Position numbers and translations under genes: made by a program. This document shows positions 35,688-43,664 of a stretch of 55,792 nt of DNA, in pieces (within the stretch, counting starts at the first letter, position 1; every line of letters starts with the position of its first letter). The notes beneath the pieces are model-generated. The model was not told where the DNA came from. It searched no databases and saw only the letters and a program-made list of their open reading frames with translations. Source of the DNA: JAWLBM01 sp041687675 (GTDB lineage: Bacteria > Pseudomonadota > Alphaproteobacteria > Rhizobiales > Pleomorphomonadaceae); the NCBI GenBank assembly GCA_041687675.1, contig JAWLBM010000033.1, forward strand, positions 1-55,792, written 5' to 3'.

Positions 35688-36178
35688 GACGCGCCTCCCG
35701 GGACGAGGGCGAAGGACACCTCGCAGGCGCCCGCCCGGCGGATCCGCCCGCAGGCGTCGGCGAGCGCCGGCCGCTGGTCCGCCCGCACCTTGCCGGCGAC
35801 GCTGCCGGCCAGCCAGCCGATCGGAAACAGCATGCGCGCGTTCGGCCCGTAGAAGAGGCCGACGTCGAAGATCGGGTCGGGGTTGCCACCCCAGACCCGC
35901 GGCGCGACATAGGCCATCACCAGGTCCCCCGCCTCCGGGGTGAGGGTGGCGTTCTCCGGCGGCAGCGGCGTCGCCCGGACGGCGTCGGACAGCTGCGCGG
36001 ACGGGATCGGGCAGGAGATCTCCGGTCCCGTCCACATGGCGTGCAGGCCCGGAACCACCCGCGGCATCGCCAGCCAGGCGACGAGGAAGGCGACGTTCTC
36101 CGGCGCCTTGTCGGCGAGGAGGTCGGCGACGACGTCGAGGCCGGATCGCGGCTCGGTGATGCGCAGGCGAAGGGTCAT
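35684..36178 (-). CDS. DUF3830 family (cyclophilin-like fold) protein
   Basis: A 164-residue protein starting MTLRLRITEPRSGLDVVADLLADKAPENV, with HAMWTGPEIS, GDLVMAYVAPRVWGG and LFYGPNARMLFPIGWLAGSVAG. These match DUF3830, a family predicted to share the cyclophilin fold and often found beside transport and catabolic genes. Enzymatic activity is not known. ATGA overlaps join it to the GntR gene before and GTGA to the TIGR04076 gene after. Confidence 0.8.
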   Translation of the reverse strand: MTLRLRITEPRSGLDVVADLLADKAPENVAFLVAWLAMPRVVPGLHAMWTGPEISCPIPSAQLSDAVRATPLPPENATLTPEAGDLVMAYVAPRVWGGNPDPIFDVGLFYGPNARMLFPIGWLAGSVAGKVRADQRPALADACGRIRRAGACEVSFALVPGGAS

Positions 36179-36924
36179 GCGAGTTCCTCGGCGGGCGCGC
36201 GCAACAGGTCGAAGGCGCGGCCGATGTCGGCGGCAAGCGCCGCCCGCGCGGCGGCGGCGTCGTGCCGCTCCAGCGCGGCGATGATCTCGCCGTGGTAGTA
36301 GTCGGAGGAGATCCGGCTGGCGTCGTCGAAGGCGACCGCCGCGGCGCGCACATAGGGGCCGGACTGCAGCCAGAGGCTCTCGATGATGGGGAGCAGCACG
36401 TCGGACCCGGCCGCCCGGTAGATCTGGAAGTGGAAGGCCCGGTTGAGCTCGAGCTCGCGCTCCACCCGCTCGGGCTTCGCCATGCCCTTGATCGACAGCC
36501 ACTCGGCGGTGAGGCCCTTCAGCTGGTCCACCTCGTGCGCCTTCAGCCGCGGCGTCGCCAGCGCGATCGCCTCTCCCTCGACGAGGACGCGCGCGTGCAG
36601 GAGGTCGTCCACCCGCTTGCCCTCGATCACCGGCACCCGCACCGACCGGTTCGGCAGCGCCTCCAGCGCCTTCTCCGAGATCAGCCGGCCGAGCGCCTCG
36701 CGCACCGGCATGGTCGAGGTGGCGAGCGAGGAGGCGAGCGACTGGATGGTCAGCACCTGGCCGGGGTCGAACAGGCCGCAGATGAGGGCCCGGCGGAGCT
36801 CGGAATAGACCCGGTCCTGCACCGTCTCCCGCCCCACCGGCGCGAGGCCGCGGACGGGCGCGGCGTCGCGCCGGGGCTGCCGCCCGGCGACCTTGCGGGC
36901 CGCCGTCCTGCCGCCGTCCGCCAT
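36175..36924 (-). CDS. GntR-family transcriptional regulator, FCD subfamily
   Basis: A 249-residue repressor or activator. The winged helix reads VQDRVYSELRRALICGLFDPGQVLTIQSLASSLATS with MPVREALGRL as recognition helix. The all-helical FCD effector domain follows (ARVLVEGEAIALATPRL, LNRAFHFQIYRAAGSDVLLPIIESLW, HGEIIAALERHD). A basic 25-residue N-terminal tail is present. It is the first gene of the minus arm and faces LivG across a 107-base control region, so it probably regulates both arms and itself. Confidence 0.93.
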   Translation of the reverse strand: MADGGRTAARKVAGRQPRRDAAPVRGLAPVGRETVQDRVYSELRRALICGLFDPGQVLTIQSLASSLATSTMPVREALGRLISEKALEALPNRSVRVPVIEGKRVDDLLHARVLVEGEAIALATPRLKAHEVDQLKGLTAEWLSIKGMAKPERVERELELNRAFHFQIYRAAGSDVLLPIIESLWLQSGPYVRAAAVAFDDASRISSDYYHGEIIAALERHDAAAARAALAADIGRAFDLLRAPAEELA

Positions 36925-36978
36925 GAAAGCCCCTCCCCGCCAGCGCCCCCTTGCGTCCGTTCAGGCAATCATAATACC

Positions 36979-37008
36979 GTGATCAGAGCAAGCGTGATCA
37001 AAAATCAC
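36979..37008. promoter_or_regulatory. Candidate GntR operator in the divergent control region
   Basis: A perfect inverted repeat GTGAT-CAAAA-ATCAC lies at 36994-37008, with another GTGATCA at 36979-36985, fifteen bases upstream of the same heptamer. The stretch is markedly AT-rich for this genome and sits between the GntR start (36924) and the livG start (37032). Confidence 0.55.
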
Positions 37009-37031
37009 AAAAATGGATCGGGGGAGCGGCG

Positions 37032-37835
37032 GTGAGCGGATCGGGACCCGTCGACAGGCCACCCGCCGGCGCGTCGGCGATCCTCGAGACGCGGAACCTC
37101 GTCAAGCGCTTCGGCGGCGTGGCGGCCGTCGACGACGTCTCCGTCGCGGTCCGGCCGGGCGAGATCGCCGGCCTGATCGGCCCCAACGGCGCCGGCAAGA
37201 CCACCCTGTTCGACCTCGTCGCCGGGCTGCACCGGCCGACCGCCGGCGAGATCCTGATCGCCGGCCGGCGCGTCGACGGCGAGGGCGCGGACCGGCGCAT
37301 CGCCGCGGGCCTCGGCCGCACCTTCCAGATCCCCCGCCCCTTCCCGGACATGACGCTGGTCGAGAACGTCATGACGGCGGCGCAGGGCCACCTCGGCGAG
37401 CGGATTTTGCCCAACTGGATCGCGGGCCGACGCGTCGCCGCGGCGGAGCGGCAGGCCTATGAGCGGACCATGGCCCTCCTCGAGTTCGTCACCCTCGACC
37501 GCCTCGCCCGCGAGCCGGCGCGGGTGCTCTCCGGCGGCCAGCGCAAGCTGCTCGAGATCGCCCGTGTGCTGATGGCCGAGCCGACGGTGATCCTTCTCGA
37601 CGAGCCGGCGGCGGGCGTGAACCCGTCGCTGCTCGAGGTCATCATCGACCGCATCCTCGAAATCAACCGGCGCGGCGTCACCTTCCTCGTGATCGAGCAC
37701 AACATGGACATGGTGGCGAGGCTCTGCGGCCGCGTCTTCGTGATGGCCTCGGGGCGGCTCCTCACCGAAGGGCCCCCGGAGGAGATCGCGCGCGACCGCC
37801 GGGTCGTCGAGGCCTATCTCGGGGGCGCGGCATGA
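37032..37835 (+). CDS. livG: Branched-chain-type ABC transporter ATPase LivG
   Basis: A 267-residue ATPase with Walker A GPNGAGKTT, the LivG-specific LGRTFQIPRPFPDMTLVENVM, signature LSGGQRKLLEIARVL, Walker B VILLDEPAAGVNP and IEHNMDMV. It starts at GTG 37032, six bases after GGGGGAG. It is first in the plus-strand arm. Its insertion HLGERILPNWIAGRRVAAAE is normal for LivG. Confidence 0.95.
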   Translation: MSGSGPVDRPPAGASAILETRNLVKRFGGVAAVDDVSVAVRPGEIAGLIGPNGAGKTTLFDLVAGLHRPTAGEILIAGRRVDGEGADRRIAAGLGRTFQIPRPFPDMTLVENVMTAAQGHLGERILPNWIAGRRVAAAERQAYERTMALLEFVTLDRLAREPARVLSGGQRKLLEIARVLMAEPTVILLDEPAAGVNPSLLEVIIDRILEINRRGVTFLVIEHNMDMVARLCGRVFVMASGRLLTEGPPEEIARDRRVVEAYLGGAA

Positions 37836-38578
37836 CGGGCGCCCCGATCCTTGCGGCGGACTCGCTGGTCGCCGGCTACGAGCCCGGCGTGCCGATCGTG
37901 CGCGGCGCCTCGATCACCGTCTCGCGGGGCGAGATCGTGGTCGTCCTCGGACCGAACGGCGCCGGCAAGTCGACGCTCATCAAGGCGATCGCGGGGCTGG
38001 TGCCCGTCACCGGCGGCCGCGTCACCCTCGCCGGCCGCGACATCACCCGCCTGCCCGCCCACCGCATGGTGCGCGAGGGCCTCGCCTTCGTGCCGCAGAC
38101 GGAGAACGTGTTCCCGCGCATGAGCGTCGACGACAACCTGAAGCTCGCCGGCGGCGTCTTCGGCCGCGCCGGGGTCGGCCGGCGGGTCGAGGCGATGTAC
38201 GCCCTCTTCCCGGACCTTTCCCGCCAGCACCGGCTCGACGCCGGCCGCCTCTCCGGCGGCCAGCGGCAGATGCTGGCGGTCGCCCGCGCGCTGATGGTGG
38301 ATCCCTCTGTGCTGATGCTGGACGAGCCCTCCGCCGGCCTGTCGCCGAGGCTGGTCGGCGAGGTCTTCGAGAAGCTCGCCGAGATCCGCCGCGGCGGCGT
38401 CACCATCGTTCTCGTCGAGCAGAACGCCAGGGCGGCGCTCGCCGTAGGCGACCGCGCCTATGTCCTCGTCGAGGGCCGCGAGCGCCACGAGGGGGCGGCC
38501 GCGGCGCTCTGGGACGATCCCACCGTCGCCGAACTCTACCTCGGCGTCCGGCCCGCCTCCGGGGAGGCGCGCCCGTGA
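37832..38578 (+). CDS. livF: Branched-chain-type ABC transporter ATPase LivF
   Basis: A 248-residue ATPase with GPNGAGKSTLIKAIAGL, AFVPQTENVFPRMSVDDNL, LSGGQRQMLAVARAL and VLMLDEPSAGLSP, all typical of LivF. The ATGA start overlaps the livG stop. It forms the ATPase pair with LivG. Confidence 0.95.
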   Translation: MTGAPILAADSLVAGYEPGVPIVRGASITVSRGEIVVVLGPNGAGKSTLIKAIAGLVPVTGGRVTLAGRDITRLPAHRMVREGLAFVPQTENVFPRMSVDDNLKLAGGVFGRAGVGRRVEAMYALFPDLSRQHRLDAGRLSGGQRQMLAVARALMVDPSVLMLDEPSAGLSPRLVGEVFEKLAEIRRGGVTIVLVEQNARAALAVGDRAYVLVEGRERHEGAAAALWDDPTVAELYLGVRPASGEARP

Positions 38579-39483
38579 GCCTCCAGTTCCTCGCCGACGG
38601 GCTGATCACCGGGGCGATGATCGGCCTCGGCGCCATCGGCGTCACGCTGACCTACTCGATCCTGCGCTTCGCCAACTTCGCCCACGGCGAGTTCATCGCC
38701 TGGGGCGCCTACGCCACGCTGGCGCTGGTCGCCGGCATCGCCGCGCTGGTCGGCGGGGCGATGCCCTGGGCGCCACTGTCCTTCGGCTGGCCGCTGGTGG
38801 TCGCCACTCTCGGCGGGATGGCGATCACGGGCCTCATCGCGCTCGCCCTCGACGTCCTGCTGTTCGGACGGCTGCGCGAGCGAGGGACGGTCATCATCGC
38901 CGTGATGGCGAGCTTCGGCGCCTCGATGGCGCTGCGCGCACTCCTCGAGTTCGTCTTCACCTCGAGCCCCACCTACTTCAGCCGGGCGATCCAGATCGCC
39001 GTGCCGGTGGGCCTCGGGATCCGGGTCACGCCCGACCAGGTGGCCATGCTCGCGCTAACCGCGATCCTCGTCGGCGGCGTCCACCTGCTGCTGACCCGCA
39101 CCCAGACCGGGCGCTCGATGCGGGCGGTGAGCCAGAACCCGGCGCTCGCCAAGGTGGTCGGCATCGACGTCGCCCGGATCGTCCGCGTCACCTGGCTCGC
39201 CGGCGGCGCGCTCGCCTGCACCGCCGGGGTGATGTCGGGGCTGCTCGTCCAGATCCGCCCGACCATGGGGTTCGAACTGCTACTGCCGCTGTTCGCCGCC
39301 GCGATCCTCGGCGGCATCGGCTCGGTGCCCGGCGCTGTGCTCGGCGGCGTCGTCGTCGGCCTCGCCGAGGCGGCGACGGTGCAGTTCGTCGGCGCCGAAT
39401 GGCGGGCGGCGGTGGCCTTCCTGCTATTGGTGGCGGTGCTGCTGGTCCGCCCCACCGGCCTGTTCGGAAAGGCCGAGGCATGA
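38575..39483 (+). CDS. livH: Branched-chain-type ABC transporter permease LivH
   Basis: A 302-residue permease opening SLQFLADGLITGAMIGLGAIG, with LTYSILRFANFAHGEFIAWGA, the LivH signature for the first spans. RAVSQNPALAKVVGIDVARI is the ATPase-coupling loop. It starts at GTG 38575 with GGGGAGG upstream and a four-base overlap with livF. Confidence 0.95.
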   Translation: MSLQFLADGLITGAMIGLGAIGVTLTYSILRFANFAHGEFIAWGAYATLALVAGIAALVGGAMPWAPLSFGWPLVVATLGGMAITGLIALALDVLLFGRLRERGTVIIAVMASFGASMALRALLEFVFTSSPTYFSRAIQIAVPVGLGIRVTPDQVAMLALTAILVGGVHLLLTRTQTGRSMRAVSQNPALAKVVGIDVARIVRVTWLAGGALACTAGVMSGLLVQIRPTMGFELLLPLFAAAILGGIGSVPGAVLGGVVVGLAEAATVQFVGAEWRAAVAFLLLVAVLLVRPTGLFGKAEA

Positions 39484-40481
39484 TCGACCTCCTCGCCTAC
39501 GGCTCCTACGGCGCGTTCTTCCTGACCACCGCGCTGTCCTATGCGCTGATCTGCCTGGGGCTGAACCTGCAGTGGGGGCAGACCGGACTCTTCAACGTCG
39601 GCATCGCCGGCTTCGTCGCGGTCGGCGCCTACACCTCGGCGCTGCTGACCACCCCGGACGCCGCCGACCGCCTCGGCGGGCTCGACCTGCCGATCGCCGT
39701 CGGCTGGCTCGGGGCGATGGCCGCCGCCGGGCTCGCCTCGGCCGCCGTCGGCGCGCTGACCCTGAGGCTGCGGGCCGACTACCTCGCCATCACCACCTTC
39801 GGCATCGCGGTGGCGATCCACCTCGTCGCGCTCAACCTCATCCCGCTCACCGGCGGGCCGTTCGGCATCGGCTTCATCCCCCGACCCTTCGGCGACCTCG
39901 CGACCTCGCCGGAGGTGTTCAACCTCGCCAACCTCGCCGTCGTCGCGGCCGTCACCGTGGTCGTCTACCTCGCGCTCGAGCGGCTGGTCCGCAGCCCGTG
40001 GGGCCGCGCCCTCCGGGCGATCCGCGAGGACGAGACGGCGGCGATGTCGCTCGGCAAGAACCCCAGGCGCCTGCGCCTGCAGGCCTTCGCCATCGGCGGC
40101 GCGATCATGGGCCTCGCCGGAGCCGTCCAGGCGCACATGATCGGCTTCATCGCGCCGGACAACTACCTGCCGACCCTCACCTTCCAGGTCTGGGCGATGC
40201 TCATCGTCGGCGGCTCGGGCAACAACCGCGGGGCGATCCTCGGCGGCGTGCTGGTCTGGGCGATCTGGAGCGCCTCGTCGATGGCCACCGGAGCGATCTT
40301 CCCGCCGGAGCACCAGGCGCGGGCCGCGGCCCTGCAGATCGTCCTGATCGGCGTGATGCTCTCCGCCATCCTCGTCTTCCGTCCGCGCGGCATCCTCGGC
40401 GAGGTGCGCACGATCTCCCGCCACCTCTCGCCGCCGAAGAGCGGCGGAACCCGGGCGCCGGACGCGCCGGGCGCCGCATGA
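39480..40481 (+). CDS. livM: Branched-chain-type ABC transporter permease LivM
   Basis: A 333-residue permease with LSYALICLGLNLQWGQTGLFNVGIAGFVAVGAY in parts, LRLRADYLAITTFGIA and ALRAIREDETAAMSLGKN, the coupling loop. It ends in a hydrophilic tail. It starts at ATG 39480, overlapping livH by ATGA. With LivG, LivF, LivH and the binding protein at 32.5-33.8 kb the importer is complete. Confidence 0.95.
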   Translation: MIDLLAYGSYGAFFLTTALSYALICLGLNLQWGQTGLFNVGIAGFVAVGAYTSALLTTPDAADRLGGLDLPIAVGWLGAMAAAGLASAAVGALTLRLRADYLAITTFGIAVAIHLVALNLIPLTGGPFGIGFIPRPFGDLATSPEVFNLANLAVVAAVTVVVYLALERLVRSPWGRALRAIREDETAAMSLGKNPRRLRLQAFAIGGAIMGLAGAVQAHMIGFIAPDNYLPTLTFQVWAMLIVGGSGNNRGAILGGVLVWAIWSASSMATGAIFPPEHQARAAALQIVLIGVMLSAILVFRPRGILGEVRTISRHLSPPKSGGTRAPDAPGAA

Positions 40482-41773
40482 GCGCCGCGTCGCCCGCCTC
40501 CCCCGGCCTGTCGCTCTGGCGGGCCACGGCCAATCCGCACCCGGACCGGCCGCCGCTCGCCGGCGAGCGGCGGGTCGAGGTGGCCGTCGTCGGCGCCGGC
40601 TACCTCGGCCTTTCCGCCGCGCTGCACCTTGCCGGCGACGGGCGGACGGTCGCGGTCCTCGAGGCGGAGACGGTCGGCTTCGGGGCGAGCGGCCGGGGTG
40701 GCGGCTTCGTGGTGCCGAACTTCGCCCGCGCCGACCCGGACCAGGTGGTCGCCCGACTGGGAGCGGAGCGCGGCGAGCGCCTCCTCGCCGCGACCGCGGC
40801 CTCCGCCGACCTCGTGTTCGACCTCGCCCGCCGCCACCGGATCGCCTGCGACGCCGACCAGAGCGGCTGGATCCAGCCGGCCCACGCGTCGGTGATGATC
40901 CCCCGGCTGAAGGCGCGGATGGAGGCATGGGCGGCGCGCGGCCGGCCGGTCGGCTGGCTCGACCGGGACGACCTCGTCCGCCTCACCGGCTGCCGCGCCT
41001 GGCCGGGCGGCTGGATCGACCGGTCCGGGGGCGTCATCCACCCGCTGAACTACGCCCTCGGCCTTGCCGACGCCGCCGAGCGGGCGGGCGCGGCGATCTT
41101 CGAGCGCACGCCGGCGGATCGCCCGGCCCGGGAGGGCGCGCGCTGGCGGATCGGAACGCCGGGGGGCGCGGTGCTGGCCGACCGGGTGCTGCTGGCCACC
41201 AACGCGCACGGGCGCCTCGACCGCCGCCTCGCCCGCAGCTTCCTGCCGCTCACCGTCCACCAGATCGCGACGCGGCCGCTCGACCGTTCGGTCCGGGCGC
41301 GGCTGTTGCCCGGCAACCAGAGCGTCTCGGACACGGCCCGCAACCTCTTCACCTTCCGCTTCGACGCGGCCGGCCGGTTGATCACCGGCGGGATGGCGGC
41401 CGTGCCCCTCGGGGCGGAGCGGCGGGTGCCGAACGCCATCCACAGGCGAATGGCGCGGATGCTCGAGATCGAGGACCTGCCGCCGGTCGAGTTCGCCTGG
41501 ACCGGGCTTGCCGCGGTGATGCCGGACTTCCTGCCCCACCTTTTCGAACTCGCCCCCGGCCTCCTCGCCGGCATCGGCTGCAACGGCCGCGGCATCGCCG
41601 TGTCGACCATGCTCGGCCGCGCCGTCGCCGACCATGTCGCCGGCCGGCCGGCCGCCGTCTCGCCGGAGGGCGGCCCCGAGCCCGTGCGCCTCCACGCGGC
41701 GGCCCGCTTCGCGCCGAACCTCTTCCTGCCCTACGGCACCCTGCGCGACCGGATCGAGCGCGCGGCGGGATAG
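40478..41773 (+). CDS. FAD-dependent amine/amino-acid oxidoreductase (DAO family)
   Basis: A 431-residue flavoprotein. It has a Rossmann fold VEVAVVGAGYLGLSAALHLA at about 34-53, then FGASGRGGGFVVP and the C-terminal AGIGCNGRGIAVSTMLGRAVAD, the FAD-contacting end. The layout resembles PuuB-type gamma-glutamylputrescine oxidases and related amine oxidases. It overlaps livM by ATGA, so import and oxidation of the same nitrogen compound is likely. No leader, hence cytoplasmic. Confidence 0.9.
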   Translation: MSAASPASPGLSLWRATANPHPDRPPLAGERRVEVAVVGAGYLGLSAALHLAGDGRTVAVLEAETVGFGASGRGGGFVVPNFARADPDQVVARLGAERGERLLAATAASADLVFDLARRHRIACDADQSGWIQPAHASVMIPRLKARMEAWAARGRPVGWLDRDDLVRLTGCRAWPGGWIDRSGGVIHPLNYALGLADAAERAGAAIFERTPADRPAREGARWRIGTPGGAVLADRVLLATNAHGRLDRRLARSFLPLTVHQIATRPLDRSVRARLLPGNQSVSDTARNLFTFRFDAAGRLITGGMAAVPLGAERRVPNAIHRRMARMLEIEDLPPVEFAWTGLAAVMPDFLPHLFELAPGLLAGIGCNGRGIAVSTMLGRAVADHVAGRPAAVSPEGGPEPVRLHAAARFAPNLFLPYGTLRDRIERAAG

Positions 41774-41859
41774 CCGGCGACGCCGTGGACGGACGGTCCA
41801 CAGCCGGGCGGCGCCATCGGCCGGAGAGCCGCGGGGCTCCGTGCGCCTGCCGCGTCGCG

Positions 41860-41965
41860 CCGCGGCACCGCGAGCCAGAACAGGAGGAAGGCCCCGATGG
41901 TGCAGGGATAGAGGGTTCGACCTCGGCGAAGGAGCGCACGAGGAGCATCGCCATCAGCCCGAGCA
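41860..41965 (-). pseudogene. Remnant of an O-antigen-ligase/ExoQ-like C terminus
   Basis: Two frames on the minus strand carry consecutive parts of one motif. LLGLMAMLLVRSFAEV is in one frame and RTLYPCTIGAFLLFWLAV in the next, separated by a frameshift near 41920. The RSFAEV-x-PxxIGxFLLF pattern is the usual end of ExoQ-type polymerases or ligases. It is fused directly to the sugar-transferase remnant, so the genes between were deleted. Assignment is by eye. Confidence 0.5.
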
Positions 41966-42248
41966 GGTCCAGCCAGGACGGCGTCGCCGCCGGTCACCAT
42001 CGTGCGGAACTTGTAGCATCGGAACTCGCGGCCGAACTGGCCCAAGCGGCTGTGGCCTGAGATCACCGGGCCGGGGCCGGATGCCTCACCAGGCAGGCCA
42101 TCATCGCGGCCCGGGGCTGGAGGAAGACGAGGGCGGCAAGCGACAAGGCCACGTCGAGGGCGCGCTTCGACCAACTGTATGCGGGCGATCGCGCTCCCGC
42201 GCTGGCAAGGTCGACCCCCTTCTCGTTGGCTCTACAACAATACTTCAT
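41966..42248 (-). pseudogene. Frameshifted, truncated ExoY-like sugar transferase
   Basis: The ATG at 42248 opens a frame with SWSKRALDVALSLAALVFLQP, the membrane anchor of undecaprenyl-phosphate sugar-1-phosphate transferases. The frame then ends, and GPVISGHSRLGQFGREFRCY with KFRTM continues in another frame (about 41966-42080). That is the conserved cytoplasmic motif (GPVFxxQxRxGxxGxxFxxxKFRTM). The rest of the catalytic domain is missing. Confidence 0.72.
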
Positions 42249-42418
42249 TCGTTCAAATCCGAAGCCGATGAAAATCGAAACCTACGGCATAGAGGAACAC
42301 GGCGGCGCCACCCGAACCGCCGCGACGTTGGCAACCTTGCTGCACTGCGAAAGGTTTGCGTCCGTTCGCCACGGCGAACAGGTTGCGGAATGCAAAGAAA
42401 AGGCGATATATTCCACCA

Positions 42419-42679
42419 ATGTACTTCCCCAAGGCATTTATCGGGATGATAGTCGCGCTGGTTGTCGTTGCAGCCGGCATGCACGTTCTATCCGGCTCGC
42501 CCGGGATCGCCATCGGGGCGACGCTGGCTACCTGGCTGCTCCTCCAGCTGGGCTATTTCCTGGTCACCACCGGAATGGTGGTCAACGAACACCGCCGCCG
42601 CGCGCGGGCGGCGGCGGGCCCGTCCGCCGTGGTCTCCGGCCGTCCCGAGCCGGCCAGCCGGACGTCGGACGCCGGCTGA
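42419..42679 (+). CDS. ExoX/SyrA-like exopolysaccharide production repressor
   Basis: An 86-residue membrane protein beginning MYFPKAFIGMIVALVVVAAG, followed by GIAIGATLATWLLLQLGYFLV and a polar tail. Two spans with the LLQxGYFL motif match the rhizobial SyrA/ExoX family. ExoX of Sinorhizobium acts against the ExoY sugar transferase. The frame is intact, unlike the ExoY-like remnant it faces. The ATG at 42419 is where family similarity begins; an in-frame start at 42356 is possible. A TTGCGG-N18-TATATT promoter-like pair lies at about 42372-42401. Confidence 0.68.
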   Translation: MYFPKAFIGMIVALVVVAAGMHVLSGSPGIAIGATLATWLLLQLGYFLVTTGMVVNEHRRRARAAAGPSAVVSGRPEPASRTSDAG

Positions 42680-42839
42680 GGTCCAGCCTGCCGGCCCTGC
42701 CGCCCGCCGGTCTCCCCTTCACGAAACAGGACTGGTAGCTCTTGTGCATCCGCCCGGCGCTGCCCCGGTCGCCGTAGCGTGGCAGCCGGTCGAGGTTCGT
42801 CCTGTCGAGCTGGCAGGTGCACGACGTGGTCCTGCTTTG

Positions 42840-43110
42840 GCGAGACCCGAGCGGCTCCGGCGCGAGGGCCCTGGTGAGCCCGGGGTTGTGCATGTCGCCA
42901 TCGACCGGCACCACCCGCGAACCGGCGGCCGCGAGCAGCCGGGCGAGGTCGAGCGATACCGTCGTCTTGCCCTCCCCCGTCGGTGCCGAGACCACGCCCA
43001 GCACCGGCGTGGCGCCCTCGGTGCAGCGTTCGGCGGCGAAGCGCGCGTTTGCGCAGCGTTTCGCGATGGGCGGCCGCCACCGAGGCCGGAAACGGCATCC
43101 TCGCGTCCCG
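42840..43110 (-). pseudogene. Remnant of an ExoP/Wzc-type tyrosine kinase domain
   Basis: One minus-strand frame contains PVLGVVSAPTGEGKTTVSLD, with Walker A of bacterial tyrosine kinases, and VVPVDGDMHNPGLTRAL, the Walker A' segment. The preceding ASVAAAHRETLRKRA is in a different frame. Downstream catalytic and tyrosine-cluster parts are absent. Bases 42680-42840 and 43110-43304 hold no recognisable gene. Confidence 0.62.
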
Positions 43111-43304
43111 GCCTGCGCGCGCGGTTCGCCGCCGCCCCCCGCACCGTGGAGGCGCGCTTCGACACCCGCCGGCTCGACAAGCGGCCGGAAGCGATGCTCC
43201 TCGACCTCGGCGCCGGCCGCGTGCAGGGAACACCCGGCCGGCCCGGCGGTTGACGAGGTTCGGGCCGGCCCGGAAGGGCCGTGGCTCGAGCAAGGAAGGA
43301 GCCC

Positions 43305-43529
43305 ATGTCCAAGCATCCGAAGACCGAACGCCCGTCCGACAAGGACCTTAGGGACAACCCGCTGATCGGCGGCGGACGCGGCGCGACCCGCGCCCACGCC
43401 ACGCCGGAGGACATCGAGGAGATCGAGGGCGAGAACACCGTCGAAGGCGACGTCGGCAACGACACCACGCCCTCCGGAGGTGTCGACGAGCGCGTCGCGA
43501 AGGGCGAGAAGCCGCTCTCGCGTCCTTGA
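43305..43529 (+). CDS. Small acidic hydrophilic protein of unknown function
   Basis: A 74-residue ORF, MSKHPKTERPSDKDLRDNPL and onward, rich in Asp, Glu, Gly and Thr with no hydrophobic segment. It is probably intrinsically disordered. AAGGAAGGA lies five bases before the ATG, a stronger site than most neighbours have. The frame opens MSKHPKTE after an unlikely upstream start at 43281. No family recognised. Confidence 0.6.
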   Translation: MSKHPKTERPSDKDLRDNPLIGGGRGATRAHATPEDIEEIEGENTVEGDVGNDTTPSGGVDERVAKGEKPLSRP

Positions 43530-43595
43530 CGGCCAGCGGGCCCGGTGTCGTGTCCCTCAGGCGAACCGACCGGGCGCCCGTGACGCGCGAGAGAG

Positions 43596-43627
43596 AACGG
43601 CCGGCCGGGCGGACCCGGCCGGCCGTT
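43596..43627. terminator. Terminator-like hairpin between convergent genes
   Basis: A perfect 14-bp stem AACGGCCGGCCGGG with a CGGA loop lies between the small acidic protein and the AAA ATPase gene. No T-run on either side, so termination efficiency is uncertain. Confidence 0.5.
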
Positions 43628-43664
43628 GGCAGGTCCGGACCGGGGATGCTGCCGGCCCGGGGCG

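Noticed and set aside
38973..40928. 651-codon minus-strand ORF opposite livH, livM and the oxidoreductase
   Set aside because: Arg/Glu/Gly-rich with no recognisable domain, antisense to well-defined transporter genes.
42253..42513. 86-codon minus-strand ORF opposite the ExoX/SyrA-like gene
   Set aside because: Antisense to the recognised ORF; no membrane pattern or family signature of its own.
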